64,000 nt of DNA from Microthrixaceae bacterium (GCA_027493675.1 JAOSKI010000043.1:62001-126000); one strand, 5' to 3'; numbered from the stretch's first letter, positions 28,005 to 38,272 are shown. Numbers and translations are program-made. Notes: a model not told the origin generated them from the letters alone.

Positions 28005-28107
28005 GCCCGCCGGGATCTGATCCGCTGGATCGAGGGCTGATCACGATATGCAGGTGATCCACCACCGTCTCCACTCGACCCTCGGCTACCGCAGCCCCAC
28101 CGAGACA
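28005..28107 (+). pseudogene. relic of an IS3-family transposase (integrase core C-terminus)
   Basis: ARRDLIRWIEG, then after a shift HHRLHSTLGYRSPTE, is the C-terminal end of an IS3-family DDE transposase (R-R-x-L-H-S-x-L-G-Y-x-S-P). No catalytic DDE core, terminal repeats or target duplication are visible. It marks past insertion-sequence activity next to the TA genes, and its open frame has become joined to the nucleotidyltransferase that follows. Confidence 0.75.
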
Positions 28108-28149
28108 GAAACACTTGAGGCCGCAACAGAACGCGCCGATACGGCACCG

Positions 28150-28395
28150 TTGCGGGACCTCGTTGAGGCTCGCCGCGGGGACATCAAGGCCATCGTTGCG
28201 CGCCACCACGGACGATCCGTCGCCATCTTCGGGTCGGTGGCCCGGGGCGAGGAACGGCCGGAAAGCGAAATCGACTTCCTAGCGGAGCTTTGCCCCGGAC
28301 GCGCTGCCGATCGACGCCGTCCGTGTCCGTCTCATCGAGATCGGTGAAGCGGCCAAGGGAATCCATCCCGACCGGTCCCCGCAACACGACCACCC
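28150..28395 (+). pseudogene. broken MNT nucleotidyltransferase / HepT toxin pair
   Basis: LRDLVEARRGDIKAIVARHH then GRSVAIFGSVARGEERPESE with IDFLAE is the MNT antitoxin motif (G-S-x3-G-x5-S-x-I-D). A one-base shift near 28285 joins it to FAPDALPIDAVRVRLIEIGE and AAKGIHPDRSP, which resembles the HepT (DUF86) helix region (R-L-I-x-I-G-E-A). The rest of MNT and the HepT RNase motif RN-x4-H are missing, so an internal deletion has fused the two halves. It is followed at once by the C-terminus of an oppositely oriented FAD oxidoreductase. Confidence 0.65.
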
Positions 28396-28397
28396 GG

Positions 28398-29879
28398 CTA
28401 CTGGGTGGCGTACATCTTGTTGAGGCAGATCTGCACCTCACGGGCGACCGTGATGCCCGACAGCGCCGCCTGGTGGGTCCCCATCCCGGCGGCTCCGGCA
28501 TCGGCCCCCGACAGGAACAGACCGCGGATCGAGGTCTCCACGCTCGGCTTCATCGAACCGCACTGGCCGACGATCTGCGCCACACCGACGCACTCGCCAC
28601 CCTGGCCGGGCAGCACCGAGTCGCGCGTGAGGTTGGAGATGTCGCGAGGGCCGTTGTACTCCTTGCGCTCCGTCGCCTCCCAGATCTCCGGGAACAGCTC
28701 CTGCATCTGGCGGTCCATGCAGCGCCAGATGCCCTCGATCTCCTTCGCGTCGGGGGTTCGGCGAGCAGACCGTTCCCGAGACCAGCACCTGCTTGCCGGG
28801 GGGGCGCGGCGTTGTCGTCGTAGAAGGAGTGGTTGCACATGAACAGGATGACCTCGTCAGGCTCCTCGCCTTCCTTCTGCTTGCGGAAGCGCTCGGTGTC
28901 GAGCCAGCTGTCGTCGGACCACACCACGTAGATGGCGGTGTCCATCACAGGCTTGTTCAAGAAGTAGCGCACGCTGGTGAACGACCAGCCGGGCACCAGG
29001 GCCTTCACGTAGTTCACGTAGCTCTCGTCGAAGTACTTCTCGCCGACCAGCTTGAGCACCGTCGGCTGGATCCCGGCCGAGCTGACCACCACGGGTGCGG
29101 TGAAGTTGCCCTTGGCGGACTCCACGCCCTTGACCGCGCCGTCCTCCACCACGATCCGCTCCACCCTGGCCCCGGTGATCAGCGTGCCGCCGTTGCGCTC
29201 GAACTCGCGGGCCATGATCGTGGTGAGCTGGCCGAAGCCACCCTTGTACTGCCCGCCGCCGCCCTGCAACATGAACTGCTTCATGATCAGGATCTGCTCC
29301 GAGGCGGCCACCAGGTCGAGCGGTTCGGCGAGCGATGCGTTCGCCTGGAATCCCATGTAGTTGTACAGCGGCGCCGGGACGTCACGGGCCTCCAGCCATT
29401 CCTTCATGGTGATGTTGTCGAGCTTCGCTATGTCGTCGTCCTCCATGGTGACCAGCTCGGTCATCACGGCGATCGTCTTCTCCTGTTCCTCCTCGGTGGC
29501 CTCCCACAGCCTGAAGAACGGGGTCGGATCCGCCATCGCCTGCTTCTGGGTGACGGTCTTGTACTCGTCCCACTCGCGCCGGCGGTAGCTCAGGGTGACG
29601 ATGTCGCGGGGGTCGTCGGGTTCCAGGGTCGGTTCGAACTCGTCGTACACGCCGAGCTCCTCGAACACCTCCTCGAATGCCGAGCCGCGCATCGGCGACT
29701 GGCCGTGGGGAACAGGTCGTATGCCCACCCGTCCTTGTCGATGCTCGTCATCTTGCCGCCGAGGTTGGTGTTCTTCTCGAGCAGCAGGGTCTTGACCCCC
29801 GCTTCTGCAGCAGCGTGGCGCAGACCAGCCCGCCCGGACCGCTGCCGATCACGATCACCTCGTAGTCCTGGTCCTCCAT
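28398..29879 (-). CDS. FAD-dependent oxidoreductase, phytoene-desaturase-like (copy 4)
   Basis: About 494 residues, shifts near 29800, 29710 and 28800. MEDQDYEVIVIGSGPGGLVC is the flavin-binding start; TLLLEKNTNLGGKMTSID follows after a shift, then FEEVFEELGVYDEFEPTLEP, FMLQGGGGQYKGGFGQLTTI, GARVERIVVEDGAVKGVESA, NKPVMDTAIYVVWSDDSWLD and at the end ETSIRGLFLSGADAGAAGMG. Distant from the three tandem copies at 18-23 kb, closer to amine-oxidase/desaturase types. Downstream member of the etfB-etfA-DUF35-thiolase unit (102 bp after the thiolase), so it probably feeds the ETF pair or works on the same intermediate. Confidence 0.83.
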
Positions 29880-29981
29880 GACGTTTCCCCTTGGATCGAT
29901 TGGGCTCAATTCGCCTTGCTGGAAAGATACTCGATGGAGGGACCGCGTGTCACCGCTTCGCCAGGATGACCGCTCGAGGTG

Positions 29982-31161
29982 TCAGCGCTTCAGAACCAGA
30001 GCTGTTCCGTTGCCACCCAATCCCAGTGTCTGGGCCAGCGCGAGCGAGGCCCCCGGCACCTGGCGTGCCCCCGCCTGGCCGCGCAGCTGCCAGGTGAGCT
30101 CGCACACCTGGAACACCCCCATGGCGGTGGTTGCCTCGCCGAAGCACAGGAAGCCGCCGCTGGGGTTGATCGGCATGCGGCCGGTCGGCATCGTCTCGCC
30201 GGCCTCCAGGAGGTGTTCGGCCTCACCGGGTTCGCACAGGCCCCAGTCCTCGGGGAAGGCGAGCTCGTAGTACACGGTGTTGTCCTGGAGCTCCACGAAA
30301 TCCAAGTCGGTCGGCTCCGCGCCCGCCTGCGCGAGTGCCTTGCGCACCGCCTCGGCCGCCTCGCTGTGATGGGCCTTGCCGTCCGGCACAATGCCGGCGA
30401 GCCCGCGGGGCAGTCCGTCGTCGAAGCGGGCCGTGGCCACCGCACTGCCGGCCACCCACACCGGGTCGCCGCCGATCTGGCGTGCCTTCTCCGCCGAGCA
30501 GATCACCGCCGCAGCCGCGCCGTCGCTCACCGGGCAGATCTCATAGAGCCGCAACGGGTCGCTCACCATCGCGGACTCGAGCACCTGCTCCATGGTGAAC
30601 TCCTGACGGAAGCGGGCGTTCTCGTTGTGCTTGGCGATGTCGTGGGCCTTGACCGCCACCTTGGCGAGCTGCTCTTCAGTGGTGCCGAACTCGGCCATGC
30701 GCTGGCGGCACAGCAGCGCCCAGAACGAGGGGCCCGGCATGCCCACGCAACGCTGGCGCAGGAACTCGGGATCGGTCTCCTCCTCCACACCGGAGGTCTG
30801 GATGAAGCCCTTGGGCATCTTCTCGCCGCCCACCACCAGTACCATGTCGTACTGGCCGCCTGCTACGAGCGAGTAGCCGATGTTGAACGCATTGCCACCA
30901 GCGGCACAGCCGGCCGACATGTTGAACACCGGGATCCCGGTGGAGCCCATGTCCTCCACGATGTCGTTGCCGTTGAGTCCCCAGCCTTTGCCACCCGAGA
31001 ACCGGGAGCTGGCGGCTGCCACCGCGCCGATGTCGCGCCAGGACACCCCCGCGCCGGCCAGCGCCGCGGTGACCGCGTGGCGGCACAGCTCGGTCACCGA
31101 GCGGTCCGTGAACTTGCCCCAGGGGGTGCATCCCGACACCGAGCACTGCTACTTCTGTCAT
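29982..31161 (-). CDS. thiolase family protein (acetyl-CoA acetyltransferase-like) with active-site Cys
   Basis: About 393 residues, one shift near 31125 after MTEVAVLGVGMHPWGKF. Contains the catalytic nucleophile motif NMSAGCAAGGNAFNIGYSLV, LVVGGEKMPKGFIQ, EICPVSDGAAAAVICSAEKA, the loop DLDFVELQDNTVYYELAF and INPSGGFLCFGEATTAMGVF, ending LGGNGTALVLKR. The canonical Cys is kept, unlike in the thiolase-like genes at 4406, 6053 and 52439, so true thiolysis or condensation is possible. The usual catalytic His is replaced by Cys/Phe (GGFLCFGEATTAM), as in many SCP-x/acetyl-CoA acetyltransferase-like members. Next to a DUF35 gene (37 bp), a combination seen in steroid degradation. Confidence 0.85.
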
Positions 31162-31198
31162 GGTCTCGCCTCTGTGGTTCTGATCGTGGTCTGGTGGA

Positions 31199-31619
31199 TC
31201 ATGCGGGCTGGAACATCCAGCTCAGTTGCGGGTTTCCGTCGTCGTCGTGGCAGATCACGCCGAGCACCAGCTCAACGTCGCCACCACGACGAGCCCACCG
31301 GGATCGTCGACCGCCATGCGGCCGACCACCCTCAGGCCGTCGGTGAGGTCAACCACGCCCAGGGCATAGGGGACATAGGGCTCGTCGTAGCGCGCGGGTG
31401 GCGGTGGTGGGTAGTTCTGCACCGAGTAGCTCCACAGCACGCCGTGCGGGCCGAACGACGCGTCCTGCATGTCGGAGTGGTCGCAGTCGGGGTTGTGGCA
31501 GAGCTCGGAGCGGGGAAGTACGGGGTGTCGCAGGTGGCGCAGCGCGAGCCCAACAGCCGTGCCCCGTCGTCGGTATCGGCGAACAGCCCCTCGATCACCG
31601 GTGTGCCCTCGGTCGTCAT
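31199..31619 (-). CDS. DUF35 Zn-ribbon/OB-fold protein
   Basis: About 140 residues, shifts near 31510 and 31265. PVIEGLFADTDDGARLLGSR then CATCDTPYFPRSELCHNPDC, a zinc ribbon with two Cys pairs; OB-fold with GVLWSYSVQNYPPPPPARYD, VPYALGVVDLTDGLRVVGRM and VELVLGVICHDDDGNPQLSW, ending MFQPA. Start overlaps the stop of etfA (ATGA), and a thiolase follows, so it probably forms a thiolase/DUF35 complex. It is more distant from the two DUF35 genes at 5.6-7.7 kb. Confidence 0.8.
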
Positions 31620-32604
31620 GACGCTGCTCCTGATTCGTTGACGGCTCTGACCAGCTCGGCCAGCACCTCGTTGCAGTCTCCCACGATGCCGAAGCGGGCG
31701 TGGGAGAAGATCGCCGCGTCCGCATCGGTGTTGATCGCCACGATCGTCTTGGCGGCGGTGCAGCCGACCATGTGCTGAGTCGCCCCGGAGATCCCCGCGG
31801 CGATGTAGAGCGCGGGCCGGGTGAACTTGCCGGTCAGGCCCACCTGGTGCGACGAGTCGATCCAGCCCATGTCGACCAGTGGCCGCGACACACCCGACAT
31901 GCCTCCGAGGGCAGCGGCGAGCTGCTCGACCAGCTCCAGGTTCTCCTCGGACCCGAGGCCGCGGCCGCCGGCCACGATCACCTCGGCGTCTTCGAGCCGT
32001 GGTCCCTCCGAGTGGGCGGCCTCGATCACCCTGACGCGTTCCTGCACACCACCGAGATCCACGTCGATGCCGGTGACCGGCACCTCGGCTCCGCCTTCGG
32101 CCGCCTCTGCCTCCACTGCGTTGGGGAGCAGCGCGATGACCGACGTGCGTGAGCGGTCCAGTTCGTAGACCACCCGGGTGTCGCCCCCGTAGGCCGAAGC
32201 CGTCACGTCGAGGCGATCGTCGTCCACCTGCACGTCGAGCGCGTTCATCACGACCCCGGCGCCGAGGCGGTGCGCCACCCTGGGAGCGACCACACGGGTA
32301 CCGAATCCCTGGTTGAACAACAACACTGCCACCTCACGCCCGGCGCAGTACTGGGCGATCGCTTCGGTGAGCGCATCTGGGCGCTCGTCGCCGAGACTCG
32401 GATCAGCTATGTGGTCCACGCCCGCAACGCCCTGGGCGGCTGCCGCTGCAGCATGACCCTCGGGGGCCTGACCCACGATCAGCCAACGCACCTCGGCGCC
32501 CAGGGCGCCTGCGATGCGACGCGCCAGCGTGAGCGCTGCATCGCGCTCCTCGGGCGGATCCTCGCTCGCTCCCTGCCAGGTGACACGACAACCGATACAG
32601 CCAT
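31616..32604 (-). CDS. etfA: electron transfer flavoprotein alpha subunit
   Basis: About 329 residues. MAVSVVVSPGRERA then, after a shift near 32570, DAALTLARRIAGALGAEVRW; HIADPSLGDERPDALTEAIA; AEVIVAGGRGLGSEENLELV and LYIAAGISGATQHMVGCTAA, followed by KTIVAINTDADAAIFSHARF, the FAD-binding C-terminal domain (SGATQH, D-A-x-I-F). Carries electrons from acyl-CoA dehydrogenases to ETF-quinone oxidoreductase. A second possible start (GTG 32614) is in another frame; the ATG gives the conserved first strand. Lies two bases after etfB, overlaps the DUF35 start by four. Confidence 0.88.
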
Positions 32605-32606
32605 GT

Positions 32607-33429
32607 TCACGCACCGCCTTTCAGCACTCGTTCCTCGATGAGCCGCTCGACCAGCCGGTCGGCCCACTCGGCGGGGCCGTCACCCTCGATCATCTCGCAG
32701 TCGCTCTCCACCACCGGAACGTACTGGCGCGACAGCCGCACCCGCGGCGCCAGGCCGGCGTCGTCGAGTGCGAGGTCCTGGGGGGTCACCGCGGTCGGGT
32801 CGACCTTGCGGGCCGCCATCTTCATCGGCATGGTCGGATAGCGCGGATCGCCGAGCTCGCTCGAGACGGTGATCACAGCCGGGCAGTCCACCTCGACGAT
32901 CTCGTCGCCCTCGGGGGTCACCCGCACCACCCGGACCGACGCCGGGTCCGAGCCGGTCGACTCCACCGAGCGCGCCACGGTCACCACAGGTGCGCCGAGG
33001 TTCTCCGCGATCATCGCCGGGACCACGCCCTGGTCGTCGTCGGAGGCCCGACGGCCGCACAGGACCAGGTCGGCGCCCTCCCTGGAGCGGATGTGCGCGG
33101 CGAGCAGCGAGGCCACCACGTGGCAGTCCTGCCTCAGCCGACGCCGGCTCGATGGCGACCACCTCGTCCACGCCGAGCGACAGCGCATGGCGCAGCATGG
33201 CGGTGAGCTCCGTGCCGACCGAGACCACCTCGACAGTGCACTCCACACCGGCGTCGCGCAGCCGCAGCGCCGCTTCGATCGCCTGTTCGTCGTAGGCGTT
33301 CATCAGGCGCGGGATGGTGCTCTGGGTGAGCGACCTGCCATCGTCGCCGATGACGAGGCCGCCGGCGACCGCATAGGCACCCACCGCGCCGGGGTCCAAC
33401 ACTTCCTTGACGCAGACGACGATTCGCAA
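32607..33429 (-). CDS. etfB: electron transfer flavoprotein beta subunit
   Basis: About 274 residues, shift near 33135. RIVVCVKEVLDPGAVGAYAV, DEQAIEAALRLRDAGVECTV, VVASLLAAHIRSREGADLVL, GRRASDDDQGVVPAMIAENL and VRVTPEGDEIVEVDCPAVIT are characteristic of the ETF beta subunit (FixA-type). TTG at 33429 is chosen: GGAGG lies six bases upstream, while the next TTG would be one base from it. First gene of a minus-strand unit etfB-etfA-DUF35-thiolase-flavoprotein, preceded by a conserved palindrome at 33498-33507. The ETF likely takes electrons from acyl-CoA dehydrogenases or from the flavoprotein of the same unit. Confidence 0.87.
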
Positions 33430-33482
33430 GACCAACCTCCAACCGGGGTCGCAGAACGGCGTGCACCCCCGCTCTGTCGTTG

Positions 33483-33510
33483 TGGTTAGCTATTCCTACC
33501 ATCTGGTTAG
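33483..33510. promoter_or_regulatory. palindromic operator, site 2 (etfB / MenB-like divergent promoter)
   Basis: The core ACCATCTGGT at 33498-33507 within CCTACCATCTGGTTAG fits the recurrent palindrome. The half-site TGGTTAG occurs at 33483-33489 and again at 33504-33510, exactly 21 bp apart. Sits between etfB (minus) and the MenB/BadI-like gene (plus), so one complex could control both. Confidence 0.6.
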
Positions 33511-33604
33511 ACGATCTTCCACATCGCAGGGCACAGCCCCGGCGATGAGGGCCGATCCTCTCGAACCAGTGGGACACCGACACCCGATGACGAGGAGACC
33601 GCAG

Positions 33605-34475
33605 ATGACCTGGAGCGAGTGGCAAACGGTCGAGGGTGAGGGGCTCGACTCACCGAGATCCGCTACGAGAAGAAGCACCACAGCGAGCTCAACGGCGGGA
33701 TCGCAAGGGTCACCGTCGACAAGCCCGACGAGTACAACGTGATGACCCTCTCGACGGTCGAGGAGATGTTCAGGGCGTTCTACGACGCCAACCACGACAC
33801 CTCCATCGGCATGATCGTGGTGGCTGGGAGCGGGCGGAACTCGGAGCCGGCGGCGACGTCGAGTGGGAGCGATGGGGTCTGCGCGCTGCGTTCTACAACC
33901 GCTACCCCCACAACCGGCTCATCAGGCTCTCGCGCAAGCCCGTGATGGCGAGGGTCCAGGGCTACTGCCTGGGTGGACACAACCCAGGCCTACTGCTGCG
34001 ACTTCACCATCGCGTCCGAGGACGCCAAGTTCGGCCAGGCCGGCCCCAAGGTCTCGAGCCCCGCCGATGGCTTCTTCGTGCCGTACCTGACCAAGGTCGT
34101 CGGCGCCAAGAAGGCCCGCGAGATGTGGATGCTCTGCCGCCGCTACACCGCGGCCGAAGCGCTCGACATGGGCCTGGTCAACAAGGTCGTGCCGCTCGAG
34201 GAGCTCGGACGACGCGGTCGACGCCTGGGCCGAGGAGCTGCTCGAGAAGAGCCCCGGGTGCATCGAGATCCTCAAGGCCGCGTTCGACCAGGAGATGGAC
34301 GGCTACTCCGAGATGGGCGTCATCTCGAGTCAGTTCTACCCCGACTGGTTCGACATGCCCGAAGGCAAAGAAGGGGGCAACGCGTTCACCCAGAAGCGCC
34401 CGCCGCGCTCTGGGACCTGCGCGAGCGCGAGGCCGAGAGCGCGCGCAGCTTCTCGACGAGTACGAGCAGCACTGA
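33605..34475 (+). CDS. crotonase-family ring-opening hydrolase, MenB/BadI-like
   Basis: About 290 residues, several shifts (about 33650, 33845, 33985, 34205, 34410). [20 protein letters not shown], then [30 protein letters not shown] and the MenB signature [60 protein letters not shown] and [20 protein letters not shown], ending [16 protein letters not shown] in place of the usual hydratase Glu motif, and the C-terminal [12 protein letters not shown] helix, mark the MenB/BadI group that makes or hydrolyses cyclic 1,3-diketone-type CoA esters. Role as a ring-opening hydrolase of a beta-ketoacyl-CoA intermediate is an inference. ATG at 33605. Confidence 0.78.
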
Positions 34476-34531
34476 CCTCACCGACGACCCCCTCACCCCC
34501 ACCGAGCGCGGCGGGTGCTTCGATCCGCGAG

Positions 34532-34556
34532 AGGTGATATCCTCGAGATATCACCT
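34532..34556. promoter_or_regulatory. operator of a VapBC pair
   Basis: AGGTGATATC and GATATCACCT form a perfect 10-bp inverted repeat with a 5-bp spacer (CTCGA), 20 bp upstream of the antitoxin start. The position and symmetry fit autorepression by a FitA-like antitoxin. Confidence 0.65.
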
Positions 34557-34576
34557 GAAGGGAATGGATAACCACC

Positions 34577-34798
34577 TTGCCGGACATCCTCATCCGTGAC
34601 GTGCCCGAAGATGTGATCGGGTTGCTCGAAAGGCAGGCCCGCCTGCTCGGCCTGTCACGCACCGAATACCTCCGTCGCATGCTCGTACGAGAGTCGACGG
34701 TGGGCCGCGCGGACGCATCCCTCGAAGACTGGCGGGCCTTCGCAGAACGTCACGCCGACCTCGACGACCCCGACATCATGCGACAAGCCTGGACGTGA
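34577..34798 (+). CDS. FitA/VapB-type ribbon-helix-helix antitoxin
   Basis: 73 residues from a TTG start, intact. [20 protein letters not shown] and [20 protein letters not shown] form the ribbon-helix-helix; [20 protein letters not shown] is the acidic toxin-binding part, ending MRQAWT. Stop overlaps the GTG of the vapC that follows. Preceded by a 25-bp palindromic operator. Inserted between two catabolic units. Confidence 0.86.
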   Translation: MPDILIRDVPEDVIGLLERQARLLGLSRTEYLRRMLVRESTVGRADASLEDWRAFAERHADLDDPDIMRQAWT

Positions 34799-35212
34799 GC
34801 CCCACCGAGCGCGGCCGGCTGATCGACAAGTCGGCCTTCAACCGCCTCCACGAAAGCCCTGACGCGCAAGCGTGGGTCAGCCGAGTCAACCGTGGACTCG
34901 TCACGCATCAGCACCGTCACCGTCCTCGAGATCGGTTACTCCGCCCGAAGCGCCGAGAGCTCGGCGCGGATCTGGTCCGACCGCCGCTCGCCCTCACTCC
35001 CCGTCGAATATCTCCGACCGGCGATCGAAGATCGCGTGGTCGAGGTTCAATCGCTCCTCGCGGATCGAGGCCAACACCGGGCCCCCTCCATACCCGACAT
35101 CCTCATCGCCGCCACCGCGGAGCTCAACGGCCTCACCGTCCTACACCTCGACAAGGACTTCGATCTCATCGCCGATGTCACCGGTCAACCCGTCGAACGG
35201 CTCCGCACCTGA
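34795..35212 (+). CDS. VapC-type PIN-domain toxin, frameshifted
   Basis: GTG start overlapping the antitoxin stop, shift near 34895. N-terminus [20 protein letters not shown] carries the first Asp (LIDKSAF); then [20 protein letters not shown] with the Glu (LEIGYSA), and [20 protein letters not shown] and [20 protein letters not shown] with the final acids ([15 protein letters not shown]). Full-length PIN fold of about 138 residues. Followed after about 40 bp by the end of the ketosteroid-dehydrogenase-like gene on the other strand. Confidence 0.8.
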
Positions 35213-35254
35213 TCCGCACATGCAGGTCATCAGGGTCACCGGTCGGCGGACGGG

Positions 35255-36905
35255 TCAGTAGGTGAAGCCCTTCTCCGGTTCGGCCGCCGCGTTGGGTCCC
35301 GCCAGATGGCCATAGGTGATACCGAGGCCTATGGTCGCACCCGGGCCCCAGTAGCCCTGACCGGCAGGCGAGGCCACGCAGTTTCCGGCGCCGTAGAGCC
35401 CGGGGATCGGGTTGTCGTCGAAGTCGAGCACGCGGGCACCGGTGTCGGTGACCGGTCCTCCGTTGGTGTCGAGCATGCCGCAGACCACGATCACGCAGTA
35501 GCAGGGGCCTTCGGAGGCGAACGGCGCCATCGTCGGGTTGGGCGAGCCCTCGCGGTTCGGTCCGTTCCAGGCACGCCCGATGGGTGCCTGACCACGACCG
35601 AAGTCGGCATCCACCCCGCTCTCGGCGAAGCCGTTGAACCGTTCGATTGTCTCCGCGAGGTTCTCCTTGAACGCCGGGTCGAGCCGCAGCCCACCGGTGT
35701 GCTCCACCAGGCCCGCCAGCTCGCCGTCGACCTCGCGATCAGGTCGTCCCAGTCGTCGCCCTTGATCACGAACTCCGCCGACTCGCCCGGGCAGCGGCAT
35801 CGGCTGGCGCATCCCCGCCCAGCTCTCCGAGGAGGCCACGGTGTGGTCGTAGATCATGAACAACGCAAGGTTGGGGTATTCGCGCTGGTCGGGTCGTACA
35901 CCGCGTGGGCCTTGCTGCGGTCGTGGTAGGGCATCTTCTCGTCGACCACCCGGCGGCCGTACTTGTTGACGTGCATCATGGCGTCGCCCCAGGGGATCCA
36001 CACGCTCGGCGGTGTCGGCGAGCGCAACGCCGCTGTGAGAGGCACCTGCTTCAACCAGGCGTTGCCCATGTTCCCGGAGCTTGGCGCCGACCGACGATCC
36101 GAGGCGCACGAAGTCGCCCTGGCCCCGAGGGTCGCGCAGGTGCCGTAGATGCGACCGGGGATGTAGCGGCGCACGAGCTCCTCGTCGTGCGCGAACCCAC
36201 CCGAGGCGAACACCACGCCCTTGCGCGCCCGGGCGAGCTCGGGCAGGTGGCCGTACCGCAGCTCGAGGCCGACCACCTCGCCTTCGTCGTTGCGCAGGAT
36301 GCCGGTGACCTGACGGTTCATGGCGACCTCGACGCCCCTTGGCCGCGGCGCCGTTCTCCGAACTGCTCGACCATCCCGGGGTACCCGGTGTGGGGAACAG
36401 GTGGCGGCCGGTCACCAGGCGCTCCTCGGGAAGCTCGGCGCCGTAGTCGGGGAAGCCCGCCAGCAGGTTCCCAGAGGGCATCTGGGTGGGGTTGTCGAAG
36501 TCGAGGGCCGGGTGTCGGCCATCACGTCGAGCACACCGGCCTCGACGAGGTAGTCGATCGCCTCGGAGCCCTTTGTCGTAGAAGTTGGCGATCAGCTCGT
36601 AGGACTGCTCCGGCAGCCCGAGTGTGGGATGACCCGGGCAGTAGTACTGCGGGAACGACAGCCGGCACATGTACGCGATGGCGTCGTCACGTGGGTCCTC
36701 CTTGCCCTGGGGCCCGCAACGACGCGTTGTTGGGGATCCACGCGGTACCACCGGAGGCGCCGGTGGTGCCCCCGATGTGGTCGTTGCGCTCGAACATGAT
36801 CACCGAGGCGCCCTCTGCCGCCGCGGTGGTCGCCGCAGCGAAACCGGCGCCACCGGTGCCCACCACCAGCACATCGGCATCGAAGTCGAACAGGTCGTCA
36901 GCCAC
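35255..36905 (-). CDS. FAD-binding dehydrogenase, 3-ketosteroid-delta1-dehydrogenase-like
   Basis: About 550 residues, at least six shifts. DFDADVLVVGTGGAGFAAAT is the flavin dinucleotide fold; FERNDHIGGTTGASGGTAWI and PQYYCPGHPTLGLPEQSYEL follow, then KGVVFASGGFAHDEELVRRY, NPTMAPFASEGPCYCVIVVC, GPVTDTGARVLDFDDNPIPG and LYGAGNCVASPAGQGYWGPG with ATIGLGITYGHLAG. The last motif (G-x-PGATIG-x-x-T-x-G) is that of 3-ketosteroid delta1-dehydrogenases and fumarate-reductase-type flavoproteins. A steroid or ketone dehydrogenase role fits the surroundings; identification below family level is not safe with so many frame changes. Downstream of a palindromic site at 36960. Confidence 0.78.
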
Positions 36906-36956
36906 GTCATGCTCCCGTCGTCAGGGCTCCCAATGAGCCCGCATCCTATTCCGGTT

Positions 36957-36983
36957 CCTACCACATGGTTGGTTCCTGCTACC
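36957..36983. promoter_or_regulatory. palindromic operator, site 3 (KstD-like gene)
   Basis: The core ACCACATGGT (36960-36969) is embedded in CCTACCACATGGTTGG, and a CTACC half-site recurs 21 bp later (36979). It lies about 55 bp upstream of the ketosteroid-dehydrogenase-like start and about 90 bp from the end of the CoA-transferase gene. Confidence 0.55.
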
Positions 36984-37057
36984 GGAGGTTGCAACGCATG
37001 CGGCCGCCAACAAGCACCACCTGGATCACACGCGCGCAAGCGTCGCCTGACGCGGCG

Positions 37058-38272
37058 CTAGGGATCCACCGGAACCGCCGCAGCACCTGCCGCCAGCAGC
37101 TCGGCGATCTCCTCGGCGTGGTAGCCCAACTCGACCAGCAGCTCCTCGGTGTGCTGACCCAGCCGGGGCGGAGGCAGGCTCACCGCTCCGGGGTCCCCGA
37201 AGTGGATCGGCACGCCGGTCACGTCCACCGCACCGAGGGTTGCATGTTCGGTGGTCACGATCATGTCGTTGTGGCGCACCTGTGGGTCCTGCACCACCTC
37301 GCTCACCCCGAGCACGGGCGCGGTGAGCACGTCGGCCGCCACGAGCCGCTCGACGAGCTCCTCGCGGCTCAGCTCGCGGCACCGCTGATCGATGGTGTCA
37401 TCCAGCTCGTCCTGGTGGGCCATGCGCGCCTCGATGGTGGCGAAGCGCTCGTCGGCCACCCAGTCCACGTCGAGCGCGTCGCAGAGCTTCTCGAAGAAGC
37501 GCTGCGACGGACACGTGATGATCACCTGTTCGCCATCGCTGGTGCCGTAGATGCCCGAGGGCGCGAAGTAGAGGCTGCGGTTGCCCGTGCGTGGCGTCTC
37601 CTCACCGGTGATCAGGTAGCTGCCGAGACCCGACGCCTGGCGTGGATCAGCGCATCCAGCAGCGAGATGTCGATGCGCTGGCCTCTCACCGGTGGCGGCG
37701 CGTGAGTGCACCGCCGCCAGCGCGGCGGTGGCGACCAGCACCGAGGTGAGCGTGTCTATCAACGGCACGGTCACCCTGACCGAGGCACCGCCGGGTTCAC
37801 CGGTGAGCGCCAGCAACGCCCCGTATCCCTGGATGAGGAAGTCGATGCCGGGCCTACCGGCATAGGGCCCGTCCGCGCCGAAGGCGGTGACACCCACCCA
37901 GATGATGTCGTCGCGGTGGGCCCGTACCTGGTCGTAGTCGAGGCCGAGTTTCGACAACGCGGGTTGGCGCACGTTGGTGATGACGATGTCGGCGCCCGCC
38001 ACGAGCCGGCCGAACACCTCCTGGGCGTCGGGCCGCGCCAGGTCGAGGACCATGCCCCTCTTGGAGCGGTTCAGGCTAAGGAACGCCGAGCGCTCACCGT
38101 CACGCTGGGGTCCCAGGTGACGGCTGTCGTCACCACGACGCGACTCCACCTTGATCACGTCCGCGCCCATGTCGCCCAGCAGGGTCGCCCCGTAGGGCCC
38201 GGCCATCATGGTGGAGATCTCGATGACCCTCAGATCCGTGAGCGGGCCGGACGCGCCCGTCGCACCGGTCAC
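37058..38272 (-). CDS. CaiB/BaiF (type III) CoA transferase
   Basis: About 405 residues, one shift near 37685. LTDLRVIEISTMMAGPYGAT, MGADVIKVESRRGDDSRHLG and FLSLNRSKRGMVLDLARPDA start the CoA-binding part. Then IWVGVTAFGADGPYAGRPGI, FLIQGYGALLALTGEPGGAS, the catalytic-Asp-type region GERQRIDISLLDALIHA, EQVIITCPSQRFFEKLCDAL and VPIHFGDPGAVSLPPPRLGQ, then HTEELLVELGY. Type III enzymes move CoA between acids through a glutamyl-aspartyl anhydride-like intermediate; here it probably activates the acid pathway intermediates without ATP. GTG start overlaps the stop of the fused CoA transferase upstream. Confidence 0.86.
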   Translation of the reverse strand: MTGATGASGPLTDLRVIEISTMMAGPYGATLLGDMGADVIKVESRRGDDSRHLGPQRDGERSAFLSLNRSKRGMVLDLARPDAQEVFGRLVAGADIVITNVRQPALSKLGLDYDQVRAHRDDIIWVGVTAFGADGPYAGRPGIDFLIQGYGALLALTGEPGGASVRVTVPLIDTLTSVLVATAALAAVHSRAATGERPAHRHLAAGCADPRQASGLGSYLITGEETPRTGNRSLYFAPSGIYGTSDGEQVIITCPSQRFFEKLCDALDVDWVADERFATIEARMAHQDELDDTIDQRCRELSREELVERLVAADVLTAPVLGVSEVVQDPQVRHNDMIVTTEHATLGAVDVTGVPIHFGDPGAVSLPPPRLGQHTEELLVELGYHAEEIAELLAAGAAAVPVDP

